64,000 nucleotides of DNA from CAYSWV01 sp964434865. Lineage in GTDB: Bacteria; Cyanobacteriota; Cyanobacteriia; Thermostichales; Thermostichaceae. Below are positions 46,308-55,288 of the stretch, piece by piece. Positions within the stretch are counted from its first letter, which is position 1; each line of letters begins with the position of its first letter. The notes below the pieces were generated by a model. The model saw only the letters and a list, made by a program, of their open reading frames with translations. It ran no database searches and was not told where the DNA came from. The position numbers and the translations under genes are program-made. The stretch is from positions 1 to 64,000 of the forward strand of contig CAYSWV010000013.1 of assembly GCA_964434865.1 (NCBI GenBank). The letters run 5' to 3'.

Positions 46308-46535
46308 TTAAGCTCTTAACTCAGCCCAAACTCCAAACTGATTTTGATCTTGAACAATAATAGACAACACTCCATGATCTAGATCGTGACGACAAGCTTT
46401 AATAGCATCTTGCAAACGGGGATGAGACTGTCGATTGATAAAGTCATGTCCCCGATAACGAATTCCACTTTGTTGGCCATCACGAGTCTGGAACTGAGTA
46501 GCTTGATCAACATCTGAAGTGGCAAGTACCAACAT
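46308..46535 (-). CDS. Small hypothetical protein
   Basis: An ATG at 46535 with GGGGGG about nine bases upstream opens a 75-residue reading frame (start MLVLATSDVDQATQFQTRDG, end NQFGVWAELRA). The ending (SIIVQDQNQFGVWAE) looks like small cyanobacterial proteins with a conserved Trp near the C-terminus, but I do not recognise a family. It lies just upstream of the taxis operon on the same strand and might be its first gene or separate. Confidence 0.5.
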   Translation of the reverse strand: MLVLATSDVDQATQFQTRDGQQSGIRYRGHDFINRQSHPRLQDAIKACRHDLDHGVLSIIVQDQNQFGVWAELRA

Positions 46536-46823
46536 CTTTGAATCCCCCCGTAGCACCATAGCTTGATGGTATTGTGAACTACCGGTAGATCACTTGCGCC
46601 GAATCGCTTAATAGGGATGACTCTAAACACGTATCTGCTAGCATGGAGCCGAAATAATGGCTTTATTTAAGGATATCTTCACAATTAGATGATTTCCACC
46701 TAGATACAGTCTCGCAGCTCCAAGCCCATTGATCTCCAGGCTTGCCTAAGTAAAAATCTCCATCCTCATACTCACCTAAAAATCAGGTTAGACTGACTAT
46801 ATTGCATATTGTTAAAAATCTTC

Positions 46824-48107
46824 ATGATTGCAGCATCCCAGGGAGCCGCTTCTAAGTTTGACATTCTGATTGTTGGAGCGGGCATGGTAGGTTTAACGTT
46901 AGCCGCCGCTCTAGCTAAGACCTCGTTGACCGTTGGTTTGATTGAGGCTCGTGATCTAAGTGTGGGGCCGGGGGCCGATGGTCGCTCCAGTGCCTTGGCA
47001 TTAGGTACGATCAGACTGCTAGATCAACTGGGAGCCTGGTCTATGATGCAGGCTTTGGGGGTATCTCCGATCTATCAAATTCAAGTTTCAGATGGTCAGT
47101 TTTCAGGGATATCTCGGCTTTCCCGTGAGGATATTCAAGTTGAAGCCTTGGGGTACATTGTTGAAAATACGGTGACGCAAACAGCTCTACGTCATCTTAT
47201 TCATCAGGCTGATAACATTCAACTTATGTATCCAGCTACTGTGCAAGCCATTCAACAACAGACTGAAGAGGTTCAAGTCCTTATAGACTATCAGGGTGAA
47301 TTGAGATCCATAACGGCTCAACTTGTGGTGGGGGCTGATGGGAGTCGTTCCCTGATTCGGCACTTAGCTGATATTTCTTGTTCAGATTGGCCGTATCGCC
47401 AGGCTTGTGTTGTCACAACAGTCACGACTGAGCAGCCACATCATCATGTTGCCTACGAGCGCTTTCAACCCAGTGGCCCCTTTGCCATTTTGCCTATGGT
47501 GGGCCTAGATCCATCTGAATCTTCCTGTCGCAGTTGTGTAGTTTGGACGATCCGATCGCAAGATCGAGATCAGATCATGAGTTTAAAGGATGAGCCGTTT
47601 ATCCAAACTATGATGCCAGCTTTTGGTGAGCATTTAGGTCAGATTACCTCAGTGTCATCCCGGGCCTGTTACCAACCTCGTCGTTTACATAGCCATTGTT
47701 ACTACGCTAGTCGAGTTGCTTTAGTCGGTGATGCTGCCCATTCGACTCATCCTGTAGGGGGGCAAGGGGTCAATATGGGGATGCGAGATGTGGCCTTACT
47801 AGCTACGTTGCTAAGTCAAGCCCATTACACCTATGAAGATGTTGGGTCGCCTGATCTCTTGAAGATCTATAATCGGGCTCGACGCCTAGAAAATGGGGGG
47901 GTCTTGCTAGGAACTGACTTGGCTAATCGTCTCTTTTCCAATCAAGTGTTCCCTTTACAATGGAGTCGGCGCTTAGGGCTGATCGGTTTAAATTGGATCC
48001 CACCTGTCAAAAAACTGATTATGCGCCAGGCTATGGGCATTGCCCCTTATCAGCCTCAACTCAAGCAAGATGCCATGTTACAGCCAGTGCTAACTCGAAG
48101 CCATTAA
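46824..48107 (+). CDS. UbiH/Coq6-like FAD-dependent monooxygenase
   Basis: Aromatic-ring hydroxylase fold. FAD-binding motifs are present: ILIVGAGMVGLTLAAALAK (GxGxxG), the DG fingerprint VVGADGSRSLIRHLA, and GDAAHSTHPVGGQGVNMGMRD split as ALVGDAAHSTHPVGGQGVN. The family hydroxylates quinone precursors or related compounds. In cyanobacteria it could serve plastoquinone or another pathway; the product is not readable here. ATG at 46824 is used (MIAASQGAAS). A TTG at 46809 would add five residues. Confidence 0.85.
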   Translation: MIAASQGAASKFDILIVGAGMVGLTLAAALAKTSLTVGLIEARDLSVGPGADGRSSALALGTIRLLDQLGAWSMMQALGVSPIYQIQVSDGQFSGISRLSREDIQVEALGYIVENTVTQTALRHLIHQADNIQLMYPATVQAIQQQTEEVQVLIDYQGELRSITAQLVVGADGSRSLIRHLADISCSDWPYRQACVVTTVTTEQPHHHVAYERFQPSGPFAILPMVGLDPSESSCRSCVVWTIRSQDRDQIMSLKDEPFIQTMMPAFGEHLGQITSVSSRACYQPRRLHSHCYYASRVALVGDAAHSTHPVGGQGVNMGMRDVALLATLLSQAHYTYEDVGSPDLLKIYNRARRLENGGVLLGTDLANRLFSNQVFPLQWSRRLGLIGLNWIPPVKKLIMRQAMGIAPYQPQLKQDAMLQPVLTRSH

Positions 48108-48347
48108 AGCTTTTGAAATACCTGGAACAGTTCTAATCATCTTTTCAACATTGTGAGATTGATCACGCCAGACGTAGGGTTGGCCATAGTTCAAAATCAA
48201 TTCGGCATATCCATCGGGGAGTATCAGTTCACGCAGTGCGGGTTGCCCAATTGGAAACCGCAAAATCCAGTAACACCTGATATAGGAGGACAGCAATGGG
48301 TGAGGTGAACTGATCTGGTAGTGTAGATGCTGAATAGGCGATGGCAT
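48090..48347 (-). pseudogene. Truncated AraC-type regulator (N-terminal domain only)
   Basis: The 85-residue frame starts with a good AraC-like N-terminus of the DUF6597 kind: HPLLSSYIRCYWILRFP, ELILPDGYAELILNYGQPYVW. Intact relatives continue with ~180 more residues and two helix-turn-helices. None of this is present: the frame ends within the end of the FAD hydroxylase gene. It looks like a remnant, although expression as a short protein cannot be excluded. Confidence 0.6.
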
Positions 48348-48484
48348 AGCACAGTTTTGGACGGTTTTTGTCTGCTTAGCTACCTTTTAAGTCATTATAT
48401 GCTGATTTTGTCAACCTATCTATCCTACAGTTCAAAAACTCTTGGGCACAACGACCTAAAAAACGAAATACTGAGTCTACAATG

Positions 48485-48689
48485 AATGGACTTAGAGAGT
48501 AACCTTGAATGGACTTAGAGAGTAACCTTGAATGNNNNNNNNNNNNNNNNNNNNNNNNNNNNNNNNNNNNNNNNNNNNNNNNNNNNNNNNNNNNNNNNNN
48601 NNNNNNNNNNNNNNNNNNNNNNNNNNNNNNNNNNCAATGAATGGACTTAGAGAGTAACCTTGAATGGACTTAGAGAGTAACCTTGAATG
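48485..48689 (+). repeat. 23-bp tandem repeat upstream of moaA, with assembly gap
   Basis: A 23-bp unit beginning AATGGACTTAGAG and ending AACCTTG occurs twice plus four bases on each side of a 100-N gap (48485-48534 and 48640-48689). The 55 bases just left of the gap (48480-48534) equal the 55 bases just right (48635-48689). The array ends 11 bases before the moaA start codon. Confidence 0.9.
48535..48634. other. Assembly gap (100 N) inside the 23-bp repeat
   Basis: Exactly 100 N. The 55-base identity at the two contig ends is the size of a common de Bruijn k-mer, so the contigs probably abut in the graph and the gap may contain only more repeat units or nothing. Confidence 0.95.
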
Positions 48690-48700
48690 CAGGATAGGCT

Positions 48701-49678
48701 ATGTTAACTGTTAACTATCTTCGCCTCAGTCTCATTGACAAGTGCAACTTTCGATGTCAATACTGCATGCCGTCAGCCGAAGAGATCCAGTGGCTGGCTA
48801 CCGAATATCTGTTACGTGACGATGAGATCCTGACGCTTTTAAAAGAAGTCTTTCTGCCTCTTGGCATCAATTGTTTTCGGCTAACAGGAGGCGAACCCTT
48901 ACTCCGCCCTGGCGTGCTCTCATTAGTCCGGGCCATTTGTCAACTACCTGGGGTTAAGGATGTAGCCATGACGACAAATGCCTACAACTTAGCTCCCCAA
49001 GCAGACGCGCTGTACCAGGCTGGCCTCCGGCGAATCAACATTAGCCTAGACTCCCTAGATCCTCAGATATTTAAACAGATCACAGGTCGAGATCTATGGC
49101 AACGGGTTTGGGCTGGTATTCAAGCTGCTTATACGGTTGGGTTTAATCCTTTGAAGTTGAATGTTGTGGTAATTCCTGGTGTCAATGATCATGAAGTTGA
49201 AGCTCTAGCGGCCCTAACTTTACACCGTCGTTGGCATGTCAGGTTTATTGAGTTTATGCCTATTGGCAACGGGGAGTTGTTTGATCAAGCTGGGTGGATC
49301 GACTCTGAACATCTACGGCAACGCATTCGATCTCGCTATGGCTTGGACTCAGGTTGGGTCCCAGGGAATGGACCTGCTGATGTCTTTCAGATCCCCGGTG
49401 CTCAAGGCACTTTAGGTTTTATTAGTCAAATGTCAGACTGTTTCTGTGATCGATGTAATCGCGTTAGATTATCAGCTGATGGCTGGCTACGCCCCTGCTT
49501 ATTAAATGAATCAGGTCAAATCGATCTAAAAACATCTCTACGTCAAGGTGTCTCTGTTCAAGAGTTACGTCAATCAGTTCAAGATCTGTTGATGATCAAA
49601 CCTGATATTAACTTTAAACTTCGAGATAAAGGTACTACTGATAGCTACAGCCGAACAATGTCTCAAATTGGGGGTTAA
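48701..49678 (+). CDS. moaA: GTP 3',8-cyclase MoaA (molybdenum cofactor biosynthesis)
   Basis: Radical-SAM enzyme for the first step of molybdopterin synthesis. It has the N-terminal 4Fe-4S motif CNFRCQYC (CxxxCxxC), GGEPLLRPG, the SAM region, and the second cluster cysteines (SDCFCDRCNRVRLS and, later, RPCLL). The C-terminal GG is present (SQIGG). The length (325) is normal. Mo cofactor is needed by nitrate reductase, which fits a nitrate-using cyanobacterium. No other moa gene is nearby. Confidence 0.93.
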   Translation: MLTVNYLRLSLIDKCNFRCQYCMPSAEEIQWLATEYLLRDDEILTLLKEVFLPLGINCFRLTGGEPLLRPGVLSLVRAICQLPGVKDVAMTTNAYNLAPQADALYQAGLRRINISLDSLDPQIFKQITGRDLWQRVWAGIQAAYTVGFNPLKLNVVVIPGVNDHEVEALAALTLHRRWHVRFIEFMPIGNGELFDQAGWIDSEHLRQRIRSRYGLDSGWVPGNGPADVFQIPGAQGTLGFISQMSDCFCDRCNRVRLSADGWLRPCLLNESGQIDLKTSLRQGVSVQELRQSVQDLLMIKPDINFKLRDKGTTDSYSRTMSQIGG

Positions 49679-50053
49679 GGGCAGCCATTGCTCCTGTTGT
49701 TTGGATTGCTCTTAGATTGATCATTTGTAGTCTATTGTCGTCATGCATAATGGCAACAAATCGAGTCGTCTAGGCACGAATCTCAGGGGTATCTCGGGGG
49801 GTAAGAATCAAGGCTACTAATATTTGATAAATTTATTCCGCTATGATCAATTAAGACAGAATTTGAGGTATCCTAGCTTTGGTTTGATCAAATCAAGTTT
49901 TGATGAATCGTTTAATGGTAATTGTTGATAGGAGTTCTGGTATTGTGAATACTGGTATTGTGAATAAATGATCTAAACATGGAATGCTAAACATGGAATG
50001 AATTGATCTAAAGCTACCTCGTTTACGGTTCTGAAGTGTCCATTCTAGCTTGA
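49679..50053. other. Intergenic region with two short tandem duplications
   Basis: 375 bases upstream of sbcC. CTGGTATTGTGAATA is duplicated (49937-49951, 49952-49966), and CTAAACATGGAATG is duplicated (49973-49986, 49987-50000). No gene or RNA was recognised. Confidence 0.6.
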
Positions 50054-50065
50054 TTGAGATCACCA

Positions 50066-53000
50066 GTGATTCCTATTCGTTTAACCCTGCATCAGTTTTT
50101 GAGCTATCGATCTGCGGTTCTAGACTTCACTGGAATCCATACTGCCTGTATTTCTGGACCTAATGGAGCGGGTAAGTCTGCGTTATTGGAGGCTTTAACC
50201 TGGGGAATTTGGGGGCAAAGCCGGGCTAGTAATGACGATGATCTGATTCATAAAGGGGCAACTGAAACCCAAGTTGAAGTTATCTATGAGTCGCGAGATC
50301 AAGTCTATCGGATCCTACGAACTCGCAGTTTACAGAGCAGCACTCATTTAGAATGGCAAATTCAATCCATATCTGGGTGGCGATCATTAACCCGTAAAGG
50401 CCTAAGAGCCACTCAACAGGCTATTCAAGCCCAGTTACACCTAGATTATGAGACCTTCATCAATTCAGCCTATTTACGGCAAGGACGGGCAGATGAATTT
50501 ACCGTTAAGCGACCAGGAGAGCGCAAACAAATCTTAGCTGAAATTCTAAAGTTGGGTGATTATGAAAGTCTGGCTGAGCAGTGCCGGGATCATGCCAAAA
50601 CAGCAAAACTTCAGTCTGAGGTATTGTTAAAACAATTGAATCGGAGTCAGGAGCAAAAAGCAGAAATCTCAACTATCCAGTCTAATCTCGAAACCCTCCA
50701 GCAGCAATTGCAGCTTTTGCAAACTGAGCAGGCCTCTGACCAAGAGCAGCTTCAATGTCTTAAAGAGCAAGCCGAACAGCGTCAGACCTTGCATCAACAC
50801 TATCAGAACCTGACTCAGCAGTTGACTAATTTAACAGAGACCTTACAAACCACTGAAAATCAGTGGCGCCACTGTCGTCAGCAGCAACAAGAGCTTGAAG
50901 ATCTACTGCACCGCGAACCATTAATCTTGAAGGGATCGCAACGTTATGAAGTCGCCTTTGAAGAAGATCAACGGTTAAATCAACTATTTCAACGGCATCA
51001 AGCTCTAACTCAAGACCGTCATCAGCTACAGGATCAACTGACACAACATCAACAAAAACAAATTCTTGATCTGCAACACCAGAAAGCTGAATTAGCAGCC
51101 TTAAATCATCAGCGTCAGTCCGATCATCATATCCTCCAAGATCAAGAACGAATCACTCAAGCCTTACAAACTTACCGACATGCCAAAGAGGCTTTAACTC
51201 TATTTGACCGCAAGCATGGACAGGCTGCTCCTTTACTAGCTCAGCACCAGGTCTTAGCGCAGCAACTGCAACAGCAAAAAGGTCAACTGCTAACACGCCG
51301 CTCTGTGATTCAAGAACAAATTGACTCGATCCAAACTCAACAAGCCCAATGGCAAGAGGCCCAACAAACTGTCCTTGTTATTGAAGCAGAGCTAGCCACT
51401 TTACAAAAGCAGCGGGTCTATCGGCAACGCGTTTATGAAAAAGCTCAAGAGCGCCGCTTGTTTGTTTATAAATTACAAGAACGGTTACGCAGTCTCCAGC
51501 GACAATGGCAGTTAGTCGAAGAAGCTCAACATCTGATCCGGAGAGAAAATGCCACCAACACCTCATCCAGCACCCCAGTTGCATGTCCATTATGCACACA
51601 ACGCTTGACAGAAACACTCCGGCAAACGGTACTAGATAAGCAATTGCAAGAATTATCTGATCTGGAAGCTGAAATGCTGGTTATTCGTGAGCAGCTTGCC
51701 GTTGCTGACCGAGAAATTGAATTGTTAGATCTTGAATATCAGTCGCTTTCAGATGAGCTGGATGTCATTGAACGTCAACAGGAAGCCAAAGGCCGATTCC
51801 AGTACCAGGTTGAATCAGGTCGGACACAGCTAGCACAGCTTCAACAGTTGCAACAACAGCTTGAAAGAATTGAAACAACCCTTGCTACTGAAACCTACGC
51901 AGCCTCAGTACAGGAACAACTCGCCAAGCTAGAAGCTGAACTAGCAGCTCTAGGTTATGATGAGAAAGACCATACCCTATGTCGCAATGAGGTCGATCGT
52001 TGGCGTTGGGCTGAGAGTAAAAGTTCTGAACTGAAAAAAGCTCAATCTCGTCAAGCTAAGTTAGAGCATGATATTCAACTGTTACATCAATCTATCCAGG
52101 CTGCTGAAGCTAGCTTTGAAACCTCTCCTCAAACTCAAGCCCTCAAACAGACTCTCCAGGCATTAGATCAGTCCATTGAATCTTTGGGTTATGATGTTAG
52201 TTATCATCAAGCGGTTCGCTCTGAGCTAACTCAAACTCATATCTGGTTAAGCCAACGTGAAACCCTCTATCAGGCTCATCAGCAGTTACCAGACTGTCAA
52301 GCCCGCTGCCAAACCTTGGTAGCCCAGCTTCAGCAACAACGTCAAACCTTCACCCAGTCAACTCGTAAACTTGAAGAGCTGCATCAACAGCTAACTCAAT
52401 TACCCATCGTCACTGAATCTCAAATTAAAACGGTAACAGCCAGAATAACTCAGCGTCGCCATCACCTCGATCAACTCATTGCTCAGATTGGAGCCACCCA
52501 ACAGCGATTAGAACAAAAACAACAGCTAGATCAGGAACAAGCAACGCTAACTCAACAACTGCACCAGATTCGACATCAAACTCAAGTCTATCAAGAGCTA
52601 GCTCATGCATTTGGGCGCAATGGCATTCCAGCTTTGATCATTGAAAATGCTCTACCTGAGTTAGAAGCGGAAGCCAATCGAATTTTAGCGCGGTTGACTG
52701 CCAACCAATTGCACCTCAAGTTTGTAACTCAGCGATCAGGCCGTCGTTCTAGCAAATTGATCGATACCTTAGATATTTTCATTGCTGACACTCAAGGTAC
52801 TCGTCCTTATGAGACTTATTCTGGAGGTGAGGCCTTCCGAATTAACTTTGCGATTCGCCTGGCTTTGTCCCAGTTCTTGGCTCAACGGGCTGGAGCTCGA
52901 CTGCAAACGCTCTTGATTGATGAAGGTTTTGGGAGTCAGGATCAGACCGGTCGTCAACAGCTGGTCGCTGCTATCAATGCTGTTGCACCTGATTTTGCCC

Positions 53001-53104
53001 GGATCTTAGTTATCACTCACATTCCAAACCTTAAGGATGCTTTTTCTCAGCGAATTGAGGTACATCGAGGTCCACAGGGATCAGAGGTACAGATTATCAG
53101 CTAG
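50066..53104 (+). CDS. sbcC: SbcC/Rad50-type SMC-like ATPase
   Basis: Partner of the SbcD/Mre11 nuclease in processing DNA ends. About 1012 residues: Walker A (GPNGAGKSA), the long coiled coil (Gln-rich arms), a central zinc hook CPLC (VACPLCTQRL), the ABC signature (TYSGGEAFRINFA) and Walker B (TLLIDEGFGSQD). GTG at 50066 gives the family start MIPIRLTLHQFLSYR; a TTG at 50054 lies four codons upstream. No sbcD gene is in the window. The 3' end overlaps coaE (opposite strand) by eight bases. Confidence 0.93.
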   Translation: MIPIRLTLHQFLSYRSAVLDFTGIHTACISGPNGAGKSALLEALTWGIWGQSRASNDDDLIHKGATETQVEVIYESRDQVYRILRTRSLQSSTHLEWQIQSISGWRSLTRKGLRATQQAIQAQLHLDYETFINSAYLRQGRADEFTVKRPGERKQILAEILKLGDYESLAEQCRDHAKTAKLQSEVLLKQLNRSQEQKAEISTIQSNLETLQQQLQLLQTEQASDQEQLQCLKEQAEQRQTLHQHYQNLTQQLTNLTETLQTTENQWRHCRQQQQELEDLLHREPLILKGSQRYEVAFEEDQRLNQLFQRHQALTQDRHQLQDQLTQHQQKQILDLQHQKAELAALNHQRQSDHHILQDQERITQALQTYRHAKEALTLFDRKHGQAAPLLAQHQVLAQQLQQQKGQLLTRRSVIQEQIDSIQTQQAQWQEAQQTVLVIEAELATLQKQRVYRQRVYEKAQERRLFVYKLQERLRSLQRQWQLVEEAQHLIRRENATNTSSSTPVACPLCTQRLTETLRQTVLDKQLQELSDLEAEMLVIREQLAVADREIELLDLEYQSLSDELDVIERQQEAKGRFQYQVESGRTQLAQLQQLQQQLERIETTLATETYAASVQEQLAKLEAELAALGYDEKDHTLCRNEVDRWRWAESKSSELKKAQSRQAKLEHDIQLLHQSIQAAEASFETSPQTQALKQTLQALDQSIESLGYDVSYHQAVRSELTQTHIWLSQRETLYQAHQQLPDCQARCQTLVAQLQQQRQTFTQSTRKLEELHQQLTQLPIVTESQIKTVTARITQRRHHLDQLIAQIGATQQRLEQKQQLDQEQATLTQQLHQIRHQTQVYQELAHAFGRNGIPALIIENALPELEAEANRILARLTANQLHLKFVTQRSGRRSSKLIDTLDIFIADTQGTRPYETYSGGEAFRINFAIRLALSQFLAQRAGARLQTLLIDEGFGSQDQTGRQQLVAAINAVAPDFARILVITHIPNLKDAFSQRIEVHRGPQGSEVQIIS

Positions 53105-53714
53105 ACGGGCTAGGGCTTAGGTTGATGGGAGCTGCCCCCAAAGCCTGGACTACAGCTGCCCGTAGTAAGTCAAGCGATCCTGAATTATCGATCACCACAT
53201 CAGCTTGTTTCACTTTTTCAGCTAGTGGCCACTGACTAGCCATTCGCTCTTGAATAGCTGAAAGCGATAGCCCATCTCTGGTCTGCACTCGTTGGCATTG
53301 GAGATCTTGAGAGCAGGTTACCACCCAAATTTCCGTGACCCAATGTGTTAGATGAGCCTCAAATAGCAACGGAATCATCAAACAAACGGTAGGATAATGC
53401 AACCATTGCTCTAGATCATCCGCCATTTTGGCTTGCACATAAGGATGAATCTGTGCTTCCAGCCAGTGTCGCTCAACCGGATCGGAAAACACTCGTTGGC
53501 CTAAGGCTTTTCGATCAATATGGTCAGGTTTGGCCAAGATTTGAGGCCCAAAATGCTCTACAACCAGCCTGACTAGAGGCGATCCAGTTGCAAGCGCTTG
53601 CCTAGCATAATAGTCAGCATCAGAGACAGGAATCTGATACTCAGCTAAAAACCCAGCCACAGTTGACTTACCCGTACCCATTCCACCTGTTAGGCCAATA
53701 ATTCTTTGAGTCAT
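53097..53714 (-). CDS. coaE: Dephospho-CoA kinase
   Basis: Last step of coenzyme A synthesis. Walker A (GLTGGMGTGKST), the substrate DADYYARQ and the LID region (QRVQTRDGLS) are visible. The length (205) is normal. It lies 130 bases downstream of clpP. Confidence 0.95.
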   Translation of the reverse strand: MTQRIIGLTGGMGTGKSTVAGFLAEYQIPVSDADYYARQALATGSPLVRLVVEHFGPQILAKPDHIDRKALGQRVFSDPVERHWLEAQIHPYVQAKMADDLEQWLHYPTVCLMIPLLFEAHLTHWVTEIWVVTCSQDLQCQRVQTRDGLSLSAIQERMASQWPLAEKVKQADVVIDNSGSLDLLRAAVVQALGAAPINLSPSPSS

Positions 53715-53843
53715 TACTATGTGGCGTCGTCGTTAGTGACTTTCAACCATTACGAGTTCAGCATTATCGGTGAGAGATCTACCTAAAAATTGACTACAGA
53801 TTTTAGAAATTTTACTAATAGTACTATCTTTGGTGATCCCTAA

Positions 53844-54494
53844 CTATGGATCTAGTGAGGTAATTTCTGCTGGACTCGTTGGCAGTAACCGCCTTTCAAT
53901 CACGCTATCAACCAAGCCATAGCCTTTAGCTTGTTCGGGGCTAAGGAAGAAATCTCGATCTGTATCTCGCTCAATCTTTTCTAAAGGCTGTCCAGTTCGA
54001 TCAGCCATAATACGGTTAAGTTGTTCTTTGAGGAAGCCAACTTCTTTTGCTTGAATATCAATATCCGTGGCTTGACCCTCAGCCCCACCCAACGGTTGAT
54101 GGATCATAATACGAGAGTGGGGTAAGGCTAAACGTTTGCCAGGTGTGCCAGCGGCTAGCAGAAAGGCCCCCATACTGGCTGCTAAACCCATACAAATGGT
54201 ACAGACATCAGGTTGAATGTACTCCATCGTATCAAAGATGCCCATACCTGAATAAATGGCGCCACCAGGGCTATTAATGTAGAGATAGATATCACGTGTA
54301 GGATCTTCAGCCTCTAAAAACAGGAGTTGAGCGATCGCTAAATTAGCGACATCGTCATCAATAGCCTTACCCAAAAATACAATCCGATCACGGAGTAGCC
54401 GTGAGTAAATATCAAAGGCTTTCTCACCCCGACTCGACTGCTCGATCACAGTTGGAACGACAGCCATAGTAGCCAGTGGTGCAGAGAATCCCAT
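53844..54494 (-). CDS. clpP: ATP-dependent Clp protease proteolytic subunit ClpP
   Basis: Catalytic Ser in AASMGAFLLAAG, His in RIMIHQPLGG and Asp of the triad (ERDTDRDFFLSPEQA) are present, so this is an active ClpP. Family members begin near MAVVPTVIEQS, so ATG at 54467 is an alternative start; ATG at 54494 has GGGG five bases upstream. It lies 20 bases after the PP2C gene and is probably in the same transcript. Cyanobacteria carry several clpP paralogues; which one is not determined. Confidence 0.93.
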   Translation of the reverse strand: MGFSAPLATMAVVPTVIEQSSRGEKAFDIYSRLLRDRIVFLGKAIDDDVANLAIAQLLFLEAEDPTRDIYLYINSPGGAIYSGMGIFDTMEYIQPDVCTICMGLAASMGAFLLAAGTPGKRLALPHSRIMIHQPLGGAEGQATDIDIQAKEVGFLKEQLNRIMADRTGQPLEKIERDTDRDFFLSPEQAKGYGLVDSVIERRLLPTSPAEITSLDP

Positions 54495-54514
54495 AAAAAC
54501 CCCAAAGACTAAAA

Positions 54515-55288
54515 CTAACTAGAGGTAGGAACCGTTAATTCATTATCAGCGGTCGAGCAATATTCAGCAATAACAACTGTGACATTATCTCGACCTCCAT
54601 GAGCTTTAGCGGCCTCAATTAAGGTAGAAGGCAAGTTGTCCAGATCTTTAGCGTTTAGCGCATTTAAGCAATACTCAACGATCTGGCCATCGCTCAGTTC
54701 TTCCGTAAGGCCATCACTACAGAGTAAAAGCAGATCTCCATTCTGAATGGTGATAGGTTGTACCGACGGTGCCCCGGTGTCGGGTCGGCCCAAACACCGC
54801 TCTAAAATGTGGCGCCAGGGGTGAGCCCGAGCTTGCTCTGGTGTTAGCTCACCTTGACGAATAGAGCGGGCCACTAATGTATGGTCCTCAGTCATTTGCT
54901 GCATCTGCTTGCCACGAAGTCGATAAAGGCGCGAATCACCAATGTGAGCACTCCAACATTTCCCTTCTCGATCAAACAGAATAGCCACCACAGTCGTCCC
55001 CATATCAGCGCGCTCGGGATGAACCCGTTGATCATCTAAAATGGATCGGTTGGCGGCTTCAACAGCATCTGTTAAAAGCTGGGGCGGTGGCATCACGGCC
55101 CATCCCTGCTCCAACTTCTCTTTAATCGCTTCAACAGCTAGGAGGCTAGCCGTCGCTCCCGCTGCATGGCCTCCCATGCCGTCTGCAACTATGAAAAAAC
55201 GTCCATCGGGATCACAGTAATAGGCATCTTGGTTATTACTGCGAACTTTTCCTGGATCAGTGCCATGGGCAAATCGCATCACACTCAC
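54515..55288 (-). CDS. PP2C-type Ser/Thr protein phosphatase
   Basis: The 257-residue metal-dependent phosphatase shows the PPM motifs: SNNQDAYYCD, VADGMGGHAAGA, AHIGDSRLYRLR, LLLCSDGLTEELSD and GGRDNVTVV. It would reverse Ser/Thr kinase signalling. The GTG at 55288 overlaps the stop of the upstream ABC1 gene (GTGA); an ATG three codons later is possible. Confidence 0.93.
   Translation of the reverse strand: MSVMRFAHGTDPGKVRSNNQDAYYCDPDGRFFIVADGMGGHAAGATASLLAVEAIKEKLEQGWAVMPPPQLLTDAVEAANRSILDDQRVHPERADMGTTVVAILFDREGKCWSAHIGDSRLYRLRGKQMQQMTEDHTLVARSIRQGELTPEQARAHPWRHILERCLGRPDTGAPSVQPITIQNGDLLLLCSDGLTEELSDGQIVEYCLNALNAKDLDNLPSTLIEAAKAHGGRDNVTVVIAEYCSTADNELTVPTSS

Noticed and set aside
48480..48700. 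CRISPR-like array
   Set aside because: The 23-bp units are directly tandem with no spacers and no cas genes nearby.
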